Shown in pieces: positions 60,947 to 64,000 of a DNA stretch of 64,000 bases. Both the position numbers and the translations under genes were made by a program. Source of the stretch: Algibacter miyuki (GTDB taxonomy: Bacteria; Bacteroidota; Bacteroidia; Flavobacteriales; Flavobacteriaceae); assembly GCF_042427745.1 (NCBI RefSeq), contig NZ_JBHMFA010000001.1. One strand, written 5' to 3'. The first letter of the stretch is position 1; the number at the start of each line of letters is the position of its first letter. The notes beneath the pieces are model-generated. The model saw only the letters and a list, made by a program, of their open reading frames with translations. It was not told the origin of the DNA and made no database searches.

Positions 60947-62488
60947 ATGGCAAATCAAGATGATAAATTTAAAAAGGTAATATCGCATGCAAAGGAATAC
61001 GGATATGTATTTCAAAGTAGCGAAATATACGACGGTTTAAGCGCCGTTTACGACTATGCACAAAATGGTGCTGAATTAAAGAAAAACATACGTGACTACT
61101 GGTGGAAAGCCATGGTACAGATGAACGAAAATATTGTAGGTATCGATGCCGCAATATTTATGCATCCTACAACTTGGAAAGCATCGGGACACGTTGATGC
61201 CTTTAACGATCCATTAATTGACAATAAAGACTCTAAAAAGCGTTACCGCGCCGATGTTTTAATTGAAGATTATTGTGCTAAAATTGAAGCTAAAATTGAT
61301 AAAGAAGTTGCTAAAGCTGAAAAACGTTTTGGTGAAGCATTTAATAAAGAAGAATTTTTAGCCACAAACGGACGTGTTGTTGGGTATCAAGAAAAAATAA
61401 ATGCTACGCTTTCGCGGATGGGTCAATCTTTGGAAAAAGAAGATTTAGCTGATGTAAAAGCCCTAATTGAAGAATTAGAAATTGCAGATCCTTTAACAGG
61501 AAGTAGAAACTGGACAGATGTTAAGCAATTTAACTTGATGTTTGGAACCAAACTTGGTGCTTCTGCAGAGTCTGCTATGGATTTATACTTACGTCCAGAA
61601 ACAGCGCAAGGTATTTTTGTTAACTTTTTAAATGTTCAGAAAACGGGACGAATGAAAATTCCTTTTGGAATTGCACAAACCGGAAAAGCCTTTAGAAATG
61701 AAATTGTTGCAAGACAGTTTATTTTTAGAATGCGTGAGTTTGAACAAATGGAAATGCAATTTTTTATTAAACCAGGCACACAAAAAGAATGGTACGAGCA
61801 CTGGAAAGAAACTCGTATGAAATGGCACTTATCTTTAGGCATGGGCGCGGACAATTACCGTTTTCACGACCATGATAAATTAGCGCATTATGCTGATGCT
61901 GCTGCTGATATTGAATTTAAATTCCCATTCGGGTTTAAAGAATTAGAAGGAATTCACTCTAGAACTGATTTTGATTTAAAAGCTCATGAAGAATTCTCTG
62001 GAAAGAAATTACAATATTTCGATCATGAAGAAAACAAGAGCTATGTACCTTACGTTTTAGAAACCTCTATTGGTTTAGATCGTATGTTCTTAGCTGTATT
62101 CTCTAATGCTTTACAAGAAGAAGAATTAGAAAACGGAACAACGAGGACGGTTTTAAAATTACCAAGTGTTTTAGCTCCTGTAAAAGCTGCTATTTTACCA
62201 TTGGTTAAAAAAGATGGCTTACCTGAAGTTGCTCGTAAAATTGTAGAAGAATTGAAATGGGATTTCAACGTAATTTACGATGAAAAAGATGCTGTAGGGC
62301 GCCGTTACAGAAGACAAGATGCTAACGGAACACCATTTTGTATTACTGTAGATCATGACACCTTAAACGATAACACAGTTACTATTAGACATAGAGATTC
62401 TATGGAACAAGAACGTGTTAATATTGCCGATTTACAAAAAATTATTAAACAAGAAGTTGATGTACGTACTTGGTTAATGAAGATGTAA
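60947..62488 (+). CDS. glyS: Glycyl-tRNA synthetase (dimeric, single-chain type)
   Basis: A 513-residue class II synthetase of the eukaryote/archaea-like single-chain type rather than the GlyQS tetramer. Motif 2 is FRNEIVARQFIFRMREFEQME and motif 3 is IGLDRMFLAVF; the C-terminal anticodon-binding domain covers about 410-513. Its charge specificity is tRNA-Gly. Length is normal. It has its own promoter and terminator. Confidence 0.97.
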   Translation: MANQDDKFKKVISHAKEYGYVFQSSEIYDGLSAVYDYAQNGAELKKNIRDYWWKAMVQMNENIVGIDAAIFMHPTTWKASGHVDAFNDPLIDNKDSKKRYRADVLIEDYCAKIEAKIDKEVAKAEKRFGEAFNKEEFLATNGRVVGYQEKINATLSRMGQSLEKEDLADVKALIEELEIADPLTGSRNWTDVKQFNLMFGTKLGASAESAMDLYLRPETAQGIFVNFLNVQKTGRMKIPFGIAQTGKAFRNEIVARQFIFRMREFEQMEMQFFIKPGTQKEWYEHWKETRMKWHLSLGMGADNYRFHDHDKLAHYADAAADIEFKFPFGFKELEGIHSRTDFDLKAHEEFSGKKLQYFDHEENKSYVPYVLETSIGLDRMFLAVFSNALQEEELENGTTRTVLKLPSVLAPVKAAILPLVKKDGLPEVARKIVEELKWDFNVIYDEKDAVGRRYRRQDANGTPFCITVDHDTLNDNTVTIRHRDSMEQERVNIADLQKIIKQEVDVRTWLMKM

Positions 62489-62511
62489 TATTGGGTTAAT
62501 TGATATTTATA

Positions 62512-62548
62512 AAAAAATCCCGAACTATTAAATAGTTCGGGATTTTTT
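62512..62548. terminator. Bidirectional terminator after glyS and the Lrp-type gene
   Basis: The perfect arms AATCCCGAACTATT and AATAGTTCGGGATT flank a short AA loop, with A run before and T run after. Confidence 0.88.
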
Positions 62549-62662
62549 ATGACTTATTTTCTTGAGAACACGCAACAGGTTTTAACACCCGAAAAGTGTA
62601 CAATCAGAATAATGATATTATTAGTTAGTTACAATTTAGGCTATACGCCAAAGACACTTAAA

Positions 62663-63133
62663 TTAAATAGTAATTTGTCTATCTATTTGCTGATCTAAAG
62701 AAATGAAAGTTTCAGTGCGAGAAACTCCTGAAATGGTCTGTATTTCATTGTTAAGTAAGTGCATTAAATCGGCATTATCTTTACATAAAATTTTAATTAA
62801 CACGTTCCAATTCCCTGTGGTGTAATGACACTCTAATACTTCGGGTACTTTTTTAAGCTGTTTTATGGCTTCTGGATTTTGTATGGCTTTATCTAAATAC
62901 ACACCAATAAAGGCCACGGTTTCGTAACCTAACATTTTTGGATTGATTACAAATTTTGACCCTGAAATAATTCCAGACTTTTCGAGTTTACGCAAACGTT
63001 GATGAATGGCAGCCCCGGAAATATCTACATTTCTAGCGATTTCTAGAATTGGTATTCTAGCATCTTCCATTAAAGTACGTAGTATTTTTTTGTCTATTCC
63101 GTCTATCGTGAGGTTTTTGTTTTTTGGTTTCAT
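62663..63133 (-). CDS. Lrp/AsnC-family transcriptional regulator
   Basis: A 156-residue regulator with an N-terminal winged helix (about 10-60, DKKILRTLMEDARIPILEIARNVDISGAAIHQRLRKLE) and a C-terminal RAM ligand domain (about 75-150) that binds an amino acid and sets the oligomer. Its target genes are unknown, and no amino-acid operon adjoins it. The gap 63134-63395 contains a dispersed repeat. Confidence 0.93.
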   Translation of the reverse strand: MKPKNKNLTIDGIDKKILRTLMEDARIPILEIARNVDISGAAIHQRLRKLEKSGIISGSKFVINPKMLGYETVAFIGVYLDKAIQNPEAIKQLKKVPEVLECHYTTGNWNVLIKILCKDNADLMHLLNNEIQTISGVSRTETFISLDQQIDRQITI

Positions 63134-63265
63134 TCGCTTTTATTTCGATTTAAAAGTTAAAAATAACAATTTCCTTGTCAAATGAAAGCCTTTTATCTGT
63201 TTTTGATTACAGTAACGGCAAAATAATAAAAACTGAATAGTTTAAAACGGACCTTAGCGGCTGTT

Positions 63266-63389
63266 GCGTTAGGGATTGAACGGCCTGTTTGAGCTCCCCG
63301 ACTTTTTAGGCGGGAGCGAGTAGAGAAAGCCCGACCCTTTTGTTTTTATACGCCTAAAAAGCGTAGAAATACAAAAGGGTAACGCCCCA
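63266..63389 (+). repeat. Dispersed structured intergenic repeat, copy D (subtype 2)
   Basis: Begins GCGTTAGGGATTGAACGGCC and ends GGGTAACGCCCC. The outer arms GCGTTA/TAACGC pair, and so do the inner GCTCCC/GGGAGC. A third hairpin is inserted near the 3' end: CCCTTTTGT and ACAAAAGGG enclose ATACGC and GCGTAG. The closest match is copy B at 13865. Confidence 0.75.
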
Positions 63390-63395
63390 ATAATT

Positions 63396-64000
63396 TTAGT
63401 TATCGTTTAATAACTTTGATAATTCGTCTAATTTTGGTGTTAAAATCACCTCAATACGACGGTTTTTCGCTTTACCTTCTGCAGTTTCATTGGTTGCAAC
63501 GGGTGCAAACTCGCCACGACCGGCTGCGGTTAAGTTTTCGGCATTAATATTTTCGTTTTCACGAAGAATAGTTACAATTGCCGTAGCACGTTTTGTAGAC
63601 AAATCCCAGTTGCTGGTTAAAACTCCGTTACCTTTATAAGGCACGTTATCGGTGTGACCTTCGATTAACACAGCGATGTCTGGATTATCACCCAATACGC
63701 TACCCAATTGTTTTACGGCACGTGTACCTTCGGCTCCAACAGCCCAACTTCCTGAACCAAATAAAAGTTTATTTTCCATAGATACGTAGACTTTTCCGTC
63801 GTGTTGCTCTACGGTTAGCCCTTTACCTTCAAAATCGGTTAAGGCTTTTGAAATCGCCTCTTTAAGCGCTGTCATAGCCGCGTCTTTGGTCGCGATAACA
63901 TTTTCTAACTCGGCCACACGATTTGAACGATCTTCAAGTTCTTTTTTAAGCTTATTCAGTCGATCGTTTTCATCGGCTAAGGCTTGTTCTTTAGCTTCCA
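63396..64000 (-). CDS. OmpA-family protein with coiled-coil N-terminal region (partial)
   Basis: The gene enters from beyond the window end; about 200 C-terminal residues are visible. A charged coiled coil (EAKEQALADENDRLNKLKKE and onward) is followed by an OmpA peptidoglycan-binding domain: VKQLGSVLGDNPDIAVLIEGHTDNVPY, NWDLSTKRATAIV, and GRGEFAPVATNETAEGKAKNRRIEVIL, with the usual Asp and Arg for diaminopimelate binding. It should anchor the envelope to peptidoglycan. The reading frame is open through position 64000, so the start lies outside. Confidence 0.92.
   Translation of the reverse strand, partial: EAKEQALADENDRLNKLKKELEDRSNRVAELENVIATKDAAMTALKEAISKALTDFEGKGLTVEQHDGKVYVSMENKLLFGSGSWAVGAEGTRAVKQLGSVLGDNPDIAVLIEGHTDNVPYKGNGVLTSNWDLSTKRATAIVTILRENENINAENLTAAGRGEFAPVATNETAEGKAKNRRIEVILTPKLDELSKLLNDN

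Noticed and set aside
63266..63389. Terminator of the Lrp-type gene
   Set aside because: The hairpins belong to the dispersed repeat and lie upstream, not downstream, of the Lrp-type gene; a terminator role for other transcripts is not excluded.
1..64000. tRNA or rRNA genes, IS elements, prophage or CRISPR arrays
   Set aside because: No T-loop or rRNA-like sequence, transposase, integrase or regularly spaced repeats were seen; the repeats present are dispersed single elements.

Overview
The window is from a low-GC member of the Flavobacteriaceae (Bacteroidota), most likely a marine or algae-associated genus; I cannot fix the genus. The signs are a type IX secretion sorting domain protein, DUF3098 and DUF4301 proteins, GGGPS-type prenylglyceryl phosphate synthase, two TonB-dependent receptors, and many promoters of the Bacteroidota form TAnnTTTG. 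There are no rRNA or tRNA genes, IS elements, prophage or CRISPR arrays. Most of the window is ordinary chromosomal backbone.

Layout. 1-4788: end of an outer-membrane protein, an alkyltransferase-like protein, a LysE exporter, trmB, a glycosyltransferase and a PhoR/PhoB-like pair. 4984-12220: a tiny type IX cargo protein, a LuxE-like protein, an omega-amidase, two sister coiled-coil proteins, a membrane MutS-like ATPase, a BI-1 protein and a zinc peptidase. 12399-20990: an SDR protein, ald, a SemiSWEET, leuS, an EamA permease and ftsX. 21041-32396: a trpB-like gene with an in-frame stop, DUF3098, a sugar-glycerate catabolic locus (glycerate kinase, sodium symporter, GH63 hydrolase, TonB receptor, LacI regulator), then uppP and truB. 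32449-42974: a TonB-C-like protein, a thioredoxin-like protein, tag, DUF2490, a TPR histidine kinase with LytTR regulator, and an uncharacterised five-gene cluster ending in a cytosolic M48 protease with TerB-like repeats. 43048-55291: aat, DUF3127, flavin reductase, an orphan kinase, HIT, greA, a Rieske-like lipoprotein, a TPP-riboswitch-controlled TonB receptor, arfB, DUF4301, a NadR-like kinase, PnuC/PnuT, GGGPS and a PPTase. 55423-64000: ahcY, tyrS, an Ig-like lipoprotein, comF, glyS, an Lrp regulator and an OmpA-family protein running off the end.

How parts work together. The best candidate for a little-described system is 22654-30857. A GH63 enzyme resembling glucosylglycerate/mannosylglycerate hydrolases sits with a glycerate kinase, a sodium symporter, a TonB receptor and a divergent LacI regulator that has a good operator in the shared promoter region. 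Together they would import a glycosylglycerate compatible solute, cleave it, and send glycerate into glycolysis. The locus and the trpB-like gene sit inside what is normally a compact ftsX-DUF3098-uppP-truB group. A second candidate is the five-gene cluster 38159-42974, beside a LytS/LytR-type system. Regulatory finds include two terminator-like hairpins in the greA leader, a TPP riboswitch, and a family of dispersed structured intergenic repeats whose inner arms differ but stay complementary.
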